Of a stretch of 53,553 nt of DNA, positions 32,667-41,104 are shown one piece after another. The translations under genes were made by a program, and so were the position numbers. Positions within the stretch are counted from its first letter, which is position 1; the number at the start of each line of letters is the position of its first letter. Source of the stretch: Microcystis aeruginosa W13-11 (GTDB lineage Bacteria > Cyanobacteriota > Cyanobacteriia > Cyanobacteriales > Microcystaceae); the NCBI GenBank assembly GCA_009995705.1, contig JAADBR010000006.1, positions 1 through 53,553 of the forward strand. Direction: 5' to 3'. The notes below the pieces were generated by a model. That model saw only the letters and a list, made by a program, of their open reading frames with translations. It was not told the DNA's origin and ran no database searches.

Positions 32667-34031
32667 CTAGGGTGAAATGGGCAGTTTGACGGTAAAGCTT
32701 GTTCCCTTATCCACTTGGCTATCTAGGGCGATTTCGCCGCGGTGGAGTTCGACGCATTTTTTAACCACTGCTAACCCTAATCCTGTGCCGATAATATTTT
32801 CCACATTCTGACCCCGATAAAAGGGTTCATAGATTTTACCTCTATCTTCCTCGGCAATGCCGATACCGTGATCCCGGACTTGAAAAACAATACGATCGCT
32901 ATCTTTCCCCAAAATCAAACTAATCCCTGCTCCTGTGGGGGAATATTTAATCGCATTTAAGAGTAAATTACTTAAAATCGAGTAGAGCAGTTTCTCATCT
33001 AGATAAGGACGAATCATCAATCCCTGACTGACAAATTTAATCGGCGTATTATTTTTATTGATAAATTGAAAATCCTCGACTAAATTTAAACAAAAAGCTT
33101 CAATATCGAGCGGCTCTAGCTGACAACTGAGATTGCCAGATTCTGCCCTAGTTAAAATTAAAATATCTGTTAAGAATTGATTCATTAGCTTGACAGAAGA
33201 CTGGATTCTATATAGGTTTTTTCTGCTCGAATTATCTGCATCTTTTAAACCATTTTCTAATAACTGCGAGGCAGAAAGAATCACAGTTAAAGGGGTTCGG
33301 AACTCATGGGATATCATAGAAAAAAGCTGAATTTTTAGATCAGAAATTTCTTTTTCTTGTAGTAATAATCGGTGAATTTTCTCACTTTTTTGTCGCAGTT
33401 TCTCTTGCCAAAAAACTAAAAAATAAACTCCGCAAATAATTCCAAAGCTAGTAAAAGTTCCCAGTAACCCCAACAGAGAATTTTCGCGAATACTATCCCT
33501 AGAACTAGCGATGCTACTTCTTAAATTCCTTTTCTGACTAGCTTGTAAATAGGTAAGAAGATTTTGAAACTTATCCCGAAACTCGACACTTTTAACCGTG
33601 ATTGCATCTTGGGAAATATCATCGGACTGATCGGATTTATAGGTGGCGATCGATTGCTCAAATAGGGCAATTCGCCGATACATTAAATACCCGATCTGAG
33701 CCACCATTTCCCGCTCGAAATCTGTGCCGTTTTCTAGTTGTTTGGCTAGGAGTTGCCAGTTAGATTTCATCAAAGCGATCGCTCGACGATGACGACCTAA
33801 TTCACTGGGGCTGCCAGTTTTGATATAACCCTGTCTTCCCGATTCGGCCACGGCCATGTTAGCGTAAAGATTACTGAGATTATCGATGATCTCGTAGGTA
33901 ACTTCCACCTCGGCAGCGCGCTGACGCAGGGCGAGGGTATTGCGATAGGAAACTAGGCTAATAGTTCCCATCAATAAGACAGTTAGCCCGAAACCTCCCG
34001 CGATCCATTTTCCTTGTTTTAGCCAATTCAT
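32667..34031 (-). CDS. CHASE3-type sensor histidine kinase
   Basis: 454 residues. A first membrane helix (residues ~10-28), an extracytoplasmic helical CHASE3-like sensor (30-180; ends ...ASSRDSIRENS), a second membrane helix (~187-208), then HisKA with the phosphoacceptor in MISHEFRTPLTVI and HATPase_c with NLLLNAIKYSPTG (N box), DHGIGIAEED (G1) and GTGLGLAVVKKCVELH (G2). Autophosphorylates and donates to a response regulator, very probably the divergent one 45 bp away at 34077. Signal unknown. Confidence 0.92.
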   Translation of the reverse strand: MNWLKQGKWIAGGFGLTVLLMGTISLVSYRNTLALRQRAAEVEVTYEIIDNLSNLYANMAVAESGRQGYIKTGSPSELGRHRRAIALMKSNWQLLAKQLENGTDFEREMVAQIGYLMYRRIALFEQSIATYKSDQSDDISQDAITVKSVEFRDKFQNLLTYLQASQKRNLRSSIASSRDSIRENSLLGLLGTFTSFGIICGVYFLVFWQEKLRQKSEKIHRLLLQEKEISDLKIQLFSMISHEFRTPLTVILSASQLLENGLKDADNSSRKNLYRIQSSVKLMNQFLTDILILTRAESGNLSCQLEPLDIEAFCLNLVEDFQFINKNNTPIKFVSQGLMIRPYLDEKLLYSILSNLLLNAIKYSPTGAGISLILGKDSDRIVFQVRDHGIGIAEEDRGKIYEPFYRGQNVENIIGTGLGLAVVKKCVELHRGEIALDSQVDKGTSFTVKLPISP

Positions 34032-34076
34032 CAGGAGTTAACCGACGCTATCTCCAGCTTACTCCATCTCTAGACC

Positions 34077-34769
34077 ATGCGAATTTTAGTAGTAGAAGAT
34101 GATATTCAACTAGCCGATATTTTGCGAGAGGCATTGAGCGAGCGACAATACGTTGTCGATGTGGCTAGAGACGGAGAAGAAGGCTGGAATTGGCTAGAAT
34201 TAGGCAAATATGATCTTTTAGTTCTCGATGTCACCCTGCCAAAATTGAGCGGAACTTTACTCTGTCAACGTCTGCGACGAGCGCAATCCCATCATCCCGT
34301 CTTTGCTAATGCCACCGTTCCCGTTCTATTATTAACCGCAAGGGATACGGTAATCGATAAAATTGACGGATTAGACGCAGGGGCCGATGATTATGTCACT
34401 AAACCCTTCGATTTGGGGGAATTAATGGCGCGGATTCGGGCCTTGATCCGACGTGGCAGCAGTACCAGCAGTATTTTATTATCTTGGGGGGGTTTGCAGT
34501 TAAATCCCAGTACCCACGAGGCCAGTTATAACGGTCAACTTCTTTCCCTCACCCCCAAGGAATTCGCTCTCTTAGAATTACTTGTTACCCATGGGCGCCG
34601 GGTCTTAAGTCGATCGGGTATTATTGAGCGAGTTTGGTCTTTGGACAATTCTCCAGCCGAGGAAACCGTTACTTCCCATATTCGCGGTCTTCGTCACAAG
34701 CTAAAATCCCTGGGCGCACCGGAAGACTTTATTGAAACCGTTCACGGTCTTGGTTATCGCTTGAAGTAA
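34077..34769 (+). CDS. OmpR/PhoB-family response regulator
   Basis: 230 residues. Receiver domain 1-120 with acidic pocket VEDD (7-9), phosphoacceptor D51 in LLVLDVTLP, conserved T in LLLTARD and K in YVTKPFD. A winged-helix DNA-binding domain follows (130-230; LTPKEFALLELLV, EETVTSHIRGLRHKL, FIETVHGLGYRL). It is transcribed divergently from the CHASE3 kinase, which I take as its partner. A repeat motif downstream (34800-34826) could be a binding site. Confidence 0.95.
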   Translation: MRILVVEDDIQLADILREALSERQYVVDVARDGEEGWNWLELGKYDLLVLDVTLPKLSGTLLCQRLRRAQSHHPVFANATVPVLLLTARDTVIDKIDGLDAGADDYVTKPFDLGELMARIRALIRRGSSTSSILLSWGGLQLNPSTHEASYNGQLLSLTPKEFALLELLVTHGRRVLSRSGIIERVWSLDNSPAEETVTSHIRGLRHKLKSLGAPEDFIETVHGLGYRLK

Positions 34770-34799
34770 TATCTGCCTTTAGACAGTGGACAAAATCAT

Positions 34800-34826
34800 T
34801 TCTGCACGAAATCTGCACGAAGTTTG
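34800..34826. promoter_or_regulatory. Direct repeats TCTGCACGAA, possible operator
   Basis: TCTGCACGAAA and TCTGCACGAAG stand in tandem with 12-bp period, followed by a third partial unit TTTGCAGA. Tandem direct repeats about one helical turn apart are the usual OmpR-family site architecture. The array is between the response regulator gene and the next gene (34940). Confidence 0.35.
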
Positions 34827-34939
34827 CAGAGGGTTTCCATAATCATCCATTAAATTATAAAGTTAGACAGGTGCAGGACTTCTAGACAATCAGAGCGGTC
34901 AAACCTGTGACTCTCCTCTCCTAAACGGGGCTGCTTGAC

Positions 34940-35242
34940 ATGATTTACACGCGATTTGACTATCACGGTTGGCAGATTGAATTGATCCTAGAAATGCAGG
35001 GTTATTCTTTTCAATGTTGGCGAGTGGATGGCAGCGAAGGAATTAGCGATTGCCTAGTTTATGCCACCTCGGAACAAGCTTTAGCGGCTGCCCGACACCG
35101 GGCGGATCTAGAGTCCGCTTGTCTTGCTCTACTGCGATTTCTCAATGATATCGGCGGCCGGAATTATTATCTCACCGGCGATGATCGCGATGCTCTCAGC
35201 CAGTCAATTTTAGAATATGCCCGTGTGGGAGGTGTTTCCTGA
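34940..35242 (+). CDS. Small conserved hypothetical protein
   Basis: 100 residues, soluble, no signal peptide. Beta-rich start (MIYTRFDYHGWQIELILEMQGYSFQCWRVDG) then helices (TSEQALAAARHRADLESACLALL). I do not recognise the family; the composition and intact frame argue it is real. It lies 170 bp downstream of the response regulator on the same strand and may be its target or part of the same unit. Confidence 0.65.
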   Translation: MIYTRFDYHGWQIELILEMQGYSFQCWRVDGSEGISDCLVYATSEQALAAARHRADLESACLALLRFLNDIGGRNYYLTGDDRDALSQSILEYARVGGVS

Positions 35243-35686
35243 TTTCTTCTTTGGAAGTTTTTCCCTCATTGAGAATAATTCTCGCTCCGATGTATTGAGG
35301 GTTGGCTGAATATCTGGACTTCCCCGTTGACAAAAGGCTATAATACCATTTTTCTAAAGTAATGGCAGAGATGGTTAATTACCCTCACAACCAACCCCTC
35401 TCCCAGAAAGGGAAAAGCGTGTAGGATGCCTGCCACAAATAAAGAAAAATGGGATAAGCAACCCACATAAAGTTCATTTTGTCAAGGATTGTTAAGAAGC
35501 GCTTACCCTGATTGACTTAGTTGTTCAAATAGTTTAAGATACGAAGATAAAGGCTGACCTAGCGATGTCTTTCAGTTGTGGGACTTAAGCATCTCATAAA
35601 GTTGCTCCTCCTGTCAACCCGCTGTCTAATTCGGACTCCTTGTACAGCAAGTCTTTCATGGGTTTTCTGCACCACTAAGGATATTT
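35243..35686. other. 444-bp intergenic region
   Basis: AT-rich non-coding DNA upstream of the pentapeptide-repeat gene, including scattered CCCTC/AACCAACCCC stretches. I see no ORF, RNA gene or clear repeat. Confidence 0.4.
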
Positions 35687-37204
35687 ATGACAGCTTCAGA
35701 AATCGCACGATTAATTATACGCATTGAAGAAACCGTTAATCCAGATAGTGAATATTACGGCAAGCTTGTCAAATGGTGGGAACAAGAGAAGGAACTTTGG
35801 CATTACGGAATCGGCTTATCAAATACACACTTCTTTAACATAGGAACGATAGAAGCTAAGGAACTGCAAATACTAAAACGACATGATATTATCGAACGTG
35901 ATATTATCGAACATCGCAATCTTGATATCAGAGGAGTTCCTGGGATTTACTCGCTCTTTGAAAGCGATGAGATTATTGAACGACTAAAGTATTCCTTAAG
36001 ATGGTTGAATGATTTGCCAGAAAATTCATCGAAAAAAAAAATAAATGGCAAAGCTCTAGCTTTTCTGATATTCACTGATGACGAAGCTGGAACAGACAAA
36101 GATAGAGAACCAATTGATATAGATTTTGCCAGCTATCTGAAGCAGCAATCACCGCAACTTAAACATAATAAAATTAGAGATTTCTTCGAGAAAGGAAAAA
36201 ATTGGGTATATATATTCTTGGCTATATTTGGGTTTTTGATAGTCGTTGCCATTGCTTTGATAAGCGGTGAATTTGGAAGTGATCAACCCTGGATAAAATG
36301 GTTGCTTTCAGGGGCGTTAATCTCGCTTAGTATATTGCTTGTAATCATCATATCAAACTGGATATCAAATTTTAAATGGTCTGGCTTCCAGAAGAAAAGT
36401 TTCTGGGATTGGTTACAATTATTGATTGTCCCTTTGATGTTAGCTTTTGGTGCTTTCTATTTAAATTATGCTTCTGAAACTAGAGACAAGCAAATAGCTG
36501 AAGAGCGAAAACAACAAGAACTTTTAAAAGATTATTTCTCCAAGATGCAAACTTTGATTATAGAAGCCAACAAACTTTCAAAGTCTCAATGGGAACCGCT
36601 AGAGCATTTTGCTAATGAGAAATTACCCGGGCAGTTTCAACCTATTGCTCAAGCTTTAACACTGGCTGTTTTAGATGAATTAGATGGATTAAGGAAAGGG
36701 AAAGTTATCACTTATCTGGCTGAATCAGGATTTATAACCAAAGAGACCTTCACAATTAATTTAAACGGAGCAAATCTACAAAAATTAGAGTTAAAGGGTG
36801 TTTCTCTAAATTCTGTAATAATTAACAAGGCTGACATGACGGGAGCTAAGCTTACTAATGTAGAATTCACCGATTCAGACTTGGGAGCATCCAATTTTAG
36901 TCAGGCAAATCTAGACGGTGTAAATTTTTCATCAGCTATCTTGCAAGGCTCTAATTTTTATGATGCTAATCTTAAAAATATAGAAATTTCAAAACCTTCA
37001 AAAGATTTATCAGGAACCGATTTTCAGGATGCCTGTTTTAGTGTCCATCCCAACATAAAAAGTCCGGATAATCCTAAGGATGAATACTTAACATCAAAAA
37101 AAATAAAAGATTTAGAAAAACAAAATATTATTAAATATGTCGCTCCTGATGAAAAGTGCGAAAAACCTGAACCAAAAGATATTACTCGAGATAAAAAGCT
37201 ATGA
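35687..37204 (+). CDS. Membrane-anchored pentapeptide-repeat protein
   Basis: 505 residues. An N-terminal ~165-residue soluble domain of unknown type (rich in charged helices; SLFESDEIIERLKYSLRWL), three transmembrane helices (~173-195, 204-226, 240-258), a linker helix (RDKQIAEERKQQELLKDYFSKM), a conserved cyanobacterial module (ALTLAVLDELDGLRKGKVITYLAESGFI) and a C-terminal pentapeptide-repeat helix of ~10 A(D/N)LxX units (GANLQKLELKGVSLN, DLGASNFSQANLDGVNFSSA). The linker-plus-repeat tail is a common cyanobacterial combination; the N-terminal domain is unusual. The stop overlaps the next gene's ATG (ATGA), so the pair is coupled. Confidence 0.82.
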   Translation: MTASEIARLIIRIEETVNPDSEYYGKLVKWWEQEKELWHYGIGLSNTHFFNIGTIEAKELQILKRHDIIERDIIEHRNLDIRGVPGIYSLFESDEIIERLKYSLRWLNDLPENSSKKKINGKALAFLIFTDDEAGTDKDREPIDIDFASYLKQQSPQLKHNKIRDFFEKGKNWVYIFLAIFGFLIVVAIALISGEFGSDQPWIKWLLSGALISLSILLVIIISNWISNFKWSGFQKKSFWDWLQLLIVPLMLAFGAFYLNYASETRDKQIAEERKQQELLKDYFSKMQTLIIEANKLSKSQWEPLEHFANEKLPGQFQPIAQALTLAVLDELDGLRKGKVITYLAESGFITKETFTINLNGANLQKLELKGVSLNSVIINKADMTGAKLTNVEFTDSDLGASNFSQANLDGVNFSSAILQGSNFYDANLKNIEISKPSKDLSGTDFQDACFSVHPNIKSPDNPKDEYLTSKKIKDLEKQNIIKYVAPDEKCEKPEPKDITRDKKL

Positions 37205-37884
37205 AATACTACTACAGTTTAATCCCAACTATTTTAATTTTAATCATGAGTTTTGCTGAGTCAGCATCTTCTCAAAATCAATCTGATTTTTCCTATGGAG
37301 TTGTTTATAGCTCAGATGAAGTTATTCAAAAAGCACAAGGAGAAATAGATCAACTTCCTAGATTATTACCACAATATCGAAACCTCGGTCGTTTATTTAA
37401 ACGTAGAAACTTGTATGTCGGTGTTATTGTATTTCCCAGTCCATCAGATGCTAAGGAATCTCTACCAATAATCGAGAATACATATTCTCGAGGCTCTTTT
37501 GTCGTTAATCTTCAAGAGTGGTGTCGTCCCGACTGGAATAAAAATACAGCAGTATTAAAAGGTGTAAGTTATTATGACTGTAGGAGAGGAGAAATTATAC
37601 TGGGTAGAACTGGAGCAATTATAATTAATAAATTTAGTACGATCAAGGATGCTAAATCCGATCTAGAAAAGCTCAAAAAAAATACCTTTCAAAGACAACA
37701 GCACAATTTAACAATTTTTAAGCGTGGAGATTCTTATTTTACAGCCGTGATTAATTACGCTAATAAAGAGGAGGCTAGTCAGAACCTTAGAGGGGGTTAT
37801 GCTGTCGATATCAATCAGTTTTGTCCCCAGCCTGGTGAGCTTTCAAAAGATGATTACATAGAATGTAAGTCAGTGAATTACTGA
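37201..37884 (+). CDS. Secreted protein with two tandem SPOR-like modules
   Basis: 227 residues. Signal peptide MKYYYSLIPTILILI...SASS (cleavage ~residue 24). Two copies of one module follow: one around residues 60-120 with LYVGVIVFPSPSDAKESL and FVVNLQEWC, the other around 165-225 with SYFTAVINYANKEEASQNL and YAVDINQFCP. Each ends with a pair of cysteines (EWC...YYDC and QFC...IEC) that could form a disulfide. It begins inside the stop of the pentapeptide-repeat gene, so the two probably act together at the envelope. The 3' end overlaps the convergent L,D-transpeptidase gene by 7 bp. Confidence 0.75.
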   Translation: MKYYYSLIPTILILIMSFAESASSQNQSDFSYGVVYSSDEVIQKAQGEIDQLPRLLPQYRNLGRLFKRRNLYVGVIVFPSPSDAKESLPIIENTYSRGSFVVNLQEWCRPDWNKNTAVLKGVSYYDCRRGEIILGRTGAIIINKFSTIKDAKSDLEKLKKNTFQRQQHNLTIFKRGDSYFTAVINYANKEEASQNLRGGYAVDINQFCPQPGELSKDDYIECKSVNY

Positions 37885-38447
37885 ATATTAACTTCGAGAT
37901 ATTGAGGTCGATAAGTACGAACGTAATTCAACACCTGGTCGAGATCCGCTCGGTTGGTCAGGGCGATACACCCTGATGTCCCGTCTTCGCCATTGGGTTT
38001 TTCAAAGGACGGATCGTAGTGAATGCCCAAAGCTGAACGACGAGTCCGAAACAAAGGCTGTATGGGGAGGAAACGATCTCCTGCTTCTGGAATTGTTCCC
38101 AGAACAGGCTCTCTGGCTACCCGATATTTCCCGTCCGGCAAGGGCGCTTCTGTCCCAGCTTGATGGCGATTATAATTTTGAGTATGCGCTCGTCCCGCGA
38201 CGGTCATGTAAGCGGCGATTAACTGCCCGTTACCGTAAAGGCTGAGTTGGTAAAGTGGATTGCCTAGCTTATTGGTCAATCCTGTGGGGGTTAGTGTCAT
38301 GTAATTGTCCGGCGTAGTTGAGGCCGTTTTAGGACTACAGACAACGAAAGCTAGACACAGGAGAAAAAGCAGCGCTAATTGCTTAAGCCGATTTGGGCCG
38401 CGACAACGCTTGAAAAATTCCGCCATATCGTTTAAAACTTTTAGCAT
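37878..38447 (-). CDS. L,D-transpeptidase (YkuD family)
   Basis: 189 residues with one N-terminal membrane helix (21-37; could also be a lipoprotein signal ending LAFVVC) and a YkuD catalytic domain. The conserved His143 is in GIHYDPS, the catalytic Cys160 in GTSGCIALT, and Arg166 follows. The usual residue before the glycine in the family is His or Asn; here it is Ser (TSGC). Such enzymes make 3-3 crosslinks in peptidoglycan or attach proteins to it. Start ATG 38447. Confidence 0.85.
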   Translation of the reverse strand: MLKVLNDMAEFFKRCRGPNRLKQLALLFLLCLAFVVCSPKTASTTPDNYMTLTPTGLTNKLGNPLYQLSLYGNGQLIAAYMTVAGRAHTQNYNRHQAGTEAPLPDGKYRVAREPVLGTIPEAGDRFLPIQPLFRTRRSALGIHYDPSFEKPNGEDGTSGCIALTNRADLDQVLNYVRTYRPQYLEVNIQ

Positions 38448-38456
38448 ATAATGATT

Positions 38457-38614
38457 TTATTTTCGGGCTACTTTCGGTAATAGAATCGTGACAGTGGTTC
38501 CATTACTAGGGATAATAGCAATTTCGATCGAGTCTCCGTGTAGTTCCACGCATTTCTGGACTACCACCAAACCCAACCCTGTCCAGGCGATGTGACGAAC
38601 ATTTTTATATAACT
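38457..38614 (-). pseudogene. C-terminal relic of a sensor histidine kinase
   Basis: Minus-strand translation reads WTGLGLVVVQKCVELHGD and AIIPSNGTTVTILLPKVARK before a stop. This is the G2 box and final strands of a HATPase_c domain, closely matching GTGLGLAVVKKCVELHRG of the intact kinase at 32667. Nothing upstream continues the gene, so only the last ~50 codons remain. Confidence 0.7.
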
Positions 38615-38683
38615 GTTTTGATCTTTTCTGCTTGGAGAAATTGCGATAAAATTAACGATCATAACGATCAATAAAAAAAATTT

Positions 38684-39247
38684 ATGGTTGTCACTGTTAA
38701 TAATTCCCTGACACTAAGGGAATTTCTGCAACTACCAGAAACTAAACCCGCTAAGGAATTTATTGATGGTCGAATTATTCCTAAACCCATGCCCCAGGGT
38801 AAACATAGCACTATTCAAGGTGATTTAGTTCCGGCTATTAACGCTAGTCTAAAATCCCAACGAATTGCCCGTGCCTATCCTCAATTGCGTTGTACTTTTG
38901 GCAGTCGTTCTCTAGTTCCTGATGTCTCAGTTTTTCTCTGGGAAAATATTCCCCGTGATGCACAGGGAAAAGTATTAAATACTTTTGCGATCGCTCCTGA
39001 CTGGTTGATTGAAATTCTCTCTCCCGATCAAAATCAGACTAAAGTTGTTAAAAATATTCTTTATTGTCTAGATCATGGCACTCAAATGGGTTGGTTAATC
39101 GACCCTGAAGAAGAAATTATCTTTGTTTATTTTAGTGATCGAACTATCGCTATTTTTGAGTCAGAAAATGCTCTTTTACCCGTCCCCGCTTTTGCGAGCA
39201 ATTTTCAAATCACCCTCGGTCAATTATTTGACTGGTTAAGAGGTTAA
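38684..39247 (+). CDS. Uma2-family PD-(D/E)xK nuclease-like protein
   Basis: 187 residues. Family pattern EFLQLPETKPAKEFIDG, IPKPMPQGKHSTIQ, LVPDVSVFLWENIPR, DWLIEILSPDQNQTKVVKNI and MGWLIDPEEE. It is a close paralogue of the 51634-52209 gene (shared LPETKPA.E and KPMP.GKHS.). Monocistronic, with no neighbour hinting at its role. Confidence 0.87.
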   Translation: MVVTVNNSLTLREFLQLPETKPAKEFIDGRIIPKPMPQGKHSTIQGDLVPAINASLKSQRIARAYPQLRCTFGSRSLVPDVSVFLWENIPRDAQGKVLNTFAIAPDWLIEILSPDQNQTKVVKNILYCLDHGTQMGWLIDPEEEIIFVYFSDRTIAIFESENALLPVPAFASNFQITLGQLFDWLRG

Positions 39248-39339
39248 CGGATTATCAGTTATCAGATATGAGTTTTTAGTTTCCATATTTGAGTTATCAG
39301 TTCACTGATTACTGATTAAGTGGGGAGGCACAATTATTT

Positions 39340-39405
39340 GTAGGATGGGTTAGCGCACTTCGTAACCCATGCGGGGGTTGGGTTTCATACTTAAACCCAA
39401 CCTAC
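39340..39405. repeat. Double stem-loop intergenic repeat
   Basis: GGATGGGTTA/TAACCCAT and GTTGGGTTT/AAACCCAACC form two adjacent hairpins. Same repeat class as 16044-16108. Confidence 0.65.
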
Positions 39406-39429
39406 GTTCATCTTATATTTAATCCTACT

Positions 39430-39466
39430 TACTGTTTACTGATTACTGTTTACTGATTACTGTTTA
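39430..39466. repeat. Heptad tandem repeat (TTTACTG/ATTACTG)
   Basis: At least four units alternating TTTACTG and ATTACTG, running up to the stop codon of the SDR gene. Confidence 0.7.
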
Positions 39467-40123
39467 GCCGACACTTTGAAACAATTGTGTCCAATCGAGA
39501 TTGGGAGCATCTGGGGGAGCGACAATTTCGATAATTTTATTGTTAGCGGCGGGATAAAATAGGGATTCTACGCAAACAGAAGCCACTTTCGTGCGGGGAA
39601 TATTGCCCTCAGATAGGGTATCGGCGGATGACATTTTAATAGCATTAAGATTATCCTCGTTTTTAAGGCCTCCAGGGCGCACAATCGTGTAGGTTAAGCC
39701 ACTATTGATTAAATAGTCCTCCGCTTGTTTTTTCCAGAATAAAATTAACCAAAAGAGATTAAGGGGATGGAAAAAGTTCGATACACACAGGGAAGTAACG
39801 AGAACAAAATGTTCGATTCCTTTCTTTTTAGCGGCATCGATGAGATTTTTAGTTCCCAAGTAATCTACTAACAAAGGTTCCGTGGGATTAAAACTCGGTC
39901 TGGCTCCCGTGGCGCATAGCAAAACGCTACAATCAGCGATTAGTGCCTCTAACTTATCGGCCTGTTGCACATCTCCGACGACGATTTCCACCCCTGCGGG
40001 CAAAATTTCCGCCGCTTTCTCGCGGTTTCTCACCAAAGCGCGCACAGGAATCTGACGTTCGACTAATTGGGCAACGATTCGCCGTCCCGTTTCCCCTGTG
40101 GCTCCTGCTACAAATGCTTTCAT
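39464..40123 (-). CDS. Atypical SDR / NAD(P)-binding protein
   Basis: 219 residues with a Rossmann fold: AGATGETGRRIVAQL (residues ~6-20), R residues for NADP binding (VRNREKAAE), GDVQQADKLEALIADCSVLLCATGA. No YxxxK active site is evident; VRPGGL is kept. This fits the atypical SDR5/NmrA-like group, which includes Ycf39-related PSII assembly factors and regulators, but it is shorter than Ycf39. Specific function unknown. Confidence 0.83.
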   Translation of the reverse strand: MKAFVAGATGETGRRIVAQLVERQIPVRALVRNREKAAEILPAGVEIVVGDVQQADKLEALIADCSVLLCATGARPSFNPTEPLLVDYLGTKNLIDAAKKKGIEHFVLVTSLCVSNFFHPLNLFWLILFWKKQAEDYLINSGLTYTIVRPGGLKNEDNLNAIKMSSADTLSEGNIPRTKVASVCVESLFYPAANNKIIEIVAPPDAPNLDWTQLFQSVG

Positions 40124-40247
40124 CGCTTCTTGACCAAATAGTTTTTAACAATACGTTACACTAATCTCAATTCTACAAATTTCCCCGATCCTTTGGCGGT
40201 TAATCGCCAAATTTTTCTAACACTATCATTTGCCAGGTTTATAAATC

Positions 40248-40952
40248 ATGCAGTGTCCCCCCATTAACTCCCTAGCTCGCGAATCTGTAGAAGTCAAAGA
40301 AGACAATCAATTTCTCGGTTTTCAAACCCGTTTTGCCGGATCTATGGATATGTATAGCAATCAGGAGACGGTTGCCGATTATCTCCGCGCGCACGAAGGT
40401 TGGTTTTGTCGTTGTGCCGAACCGATGAAAACTCTGCCCTTCGGTGAGAATGGTTATATTATCACCATCGGTAAATATGGAGCTTTTGGCTATGAACTGG
40501 AGCCGAAAATCGCTGTGGTTCTGGAGCTGCCCGTCAATGGAGTCTATCATACTCGCAGTGTTCCCATTCCCGATCAACCGTTTTTGGGCTATCTAGTGGA
40601 TTATCAGGCAATTATGAAACTAGAGGAAATGCCGCTATCTTCTCCTAGTCAGGAAATTGAGGCAATTTTTCGGCAACAGGGACGGGATATTCCGGCGGTT
40701 ATCACCCAAGTCACCTGGGAACTGCATATGGATGTTATGGTTAAGTTTCCCAAGTTTATTCATAAAATTCCCCGTTCCATTCTCCAAAAAACCGGTAACA
40801 AACTGTTGACGCAAATTGTTCGCCAAGTTTCCCCTCGCTTAACCTACAAAGTTCAAGAGGATTTTCACTCTAGCTTCAATTTACCCCTACCCTCTGCCTC
40901 TAGTCGTCTTTTCTATCGTCTCGACTCCTGCGAGGGTGGGTTGCTTGCCTAG
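40248..40952 (+). CDS. DUF1997 family protein
   Basis: 234 residues. Family features: RFAGSMDMYSNQETVADYLRAHEGWFCRCAEPM, ITIGKYGAFGYELEPKI and VTWELHMDVMVKFPKFIHKIP. DUF1997 proteins are found in cyanobacteria and plastids and have a lipid-binding START-like appearance; the function is unassigned. It is separated by ~150 bp from typA. Confidence 0.85.
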   Translation: MQCPPINSLARESVEVKEDNQFLGFQTRFAGSMDMYSNQETVADYLRAHEGWFCRCAEPMKTLPFGENGYIITIGKYGAFGYELEPKIAVVLELPVNGVYHTRSVPIPDQPFLGYLVDYQAIMKLEEMPLSSPSQEIEAIFRQQGRDIPAVITQVTWELHMDVMVKFPKFIHKIPRSILQKTGNKLLTQIVRQVSPRLTYKVQEDFHSSFNLPLPSASSRLFYRLDSCEGGLLA

Positions 40953-41104
40953 GGTTTGGGGGGTCTGTCAACAGTAATCAGTAGAGCTTGCTGATGGGAA
41001 ACCAAGGAAAAATAAAGATTTGCTAACGGTGCTGGTCAGTCTAAGCTAAAATTATTAAGAAATCGTTACTTGTAAAAATAAACCTAAAACTACTTCAATA
41101 TTTT

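Noticed and set aside
32469..32675. 68-codon plus-strand ORF
   Set aside because: It is a translation of the palindromic MITE core and therefore not a gene.
35330..35350. TTGACA followed by TATAAT upstream of the pentapeptide-repeat gene
   Set aside because: Only 6 bp separate the two hexamers, so they cannot form one promoter.
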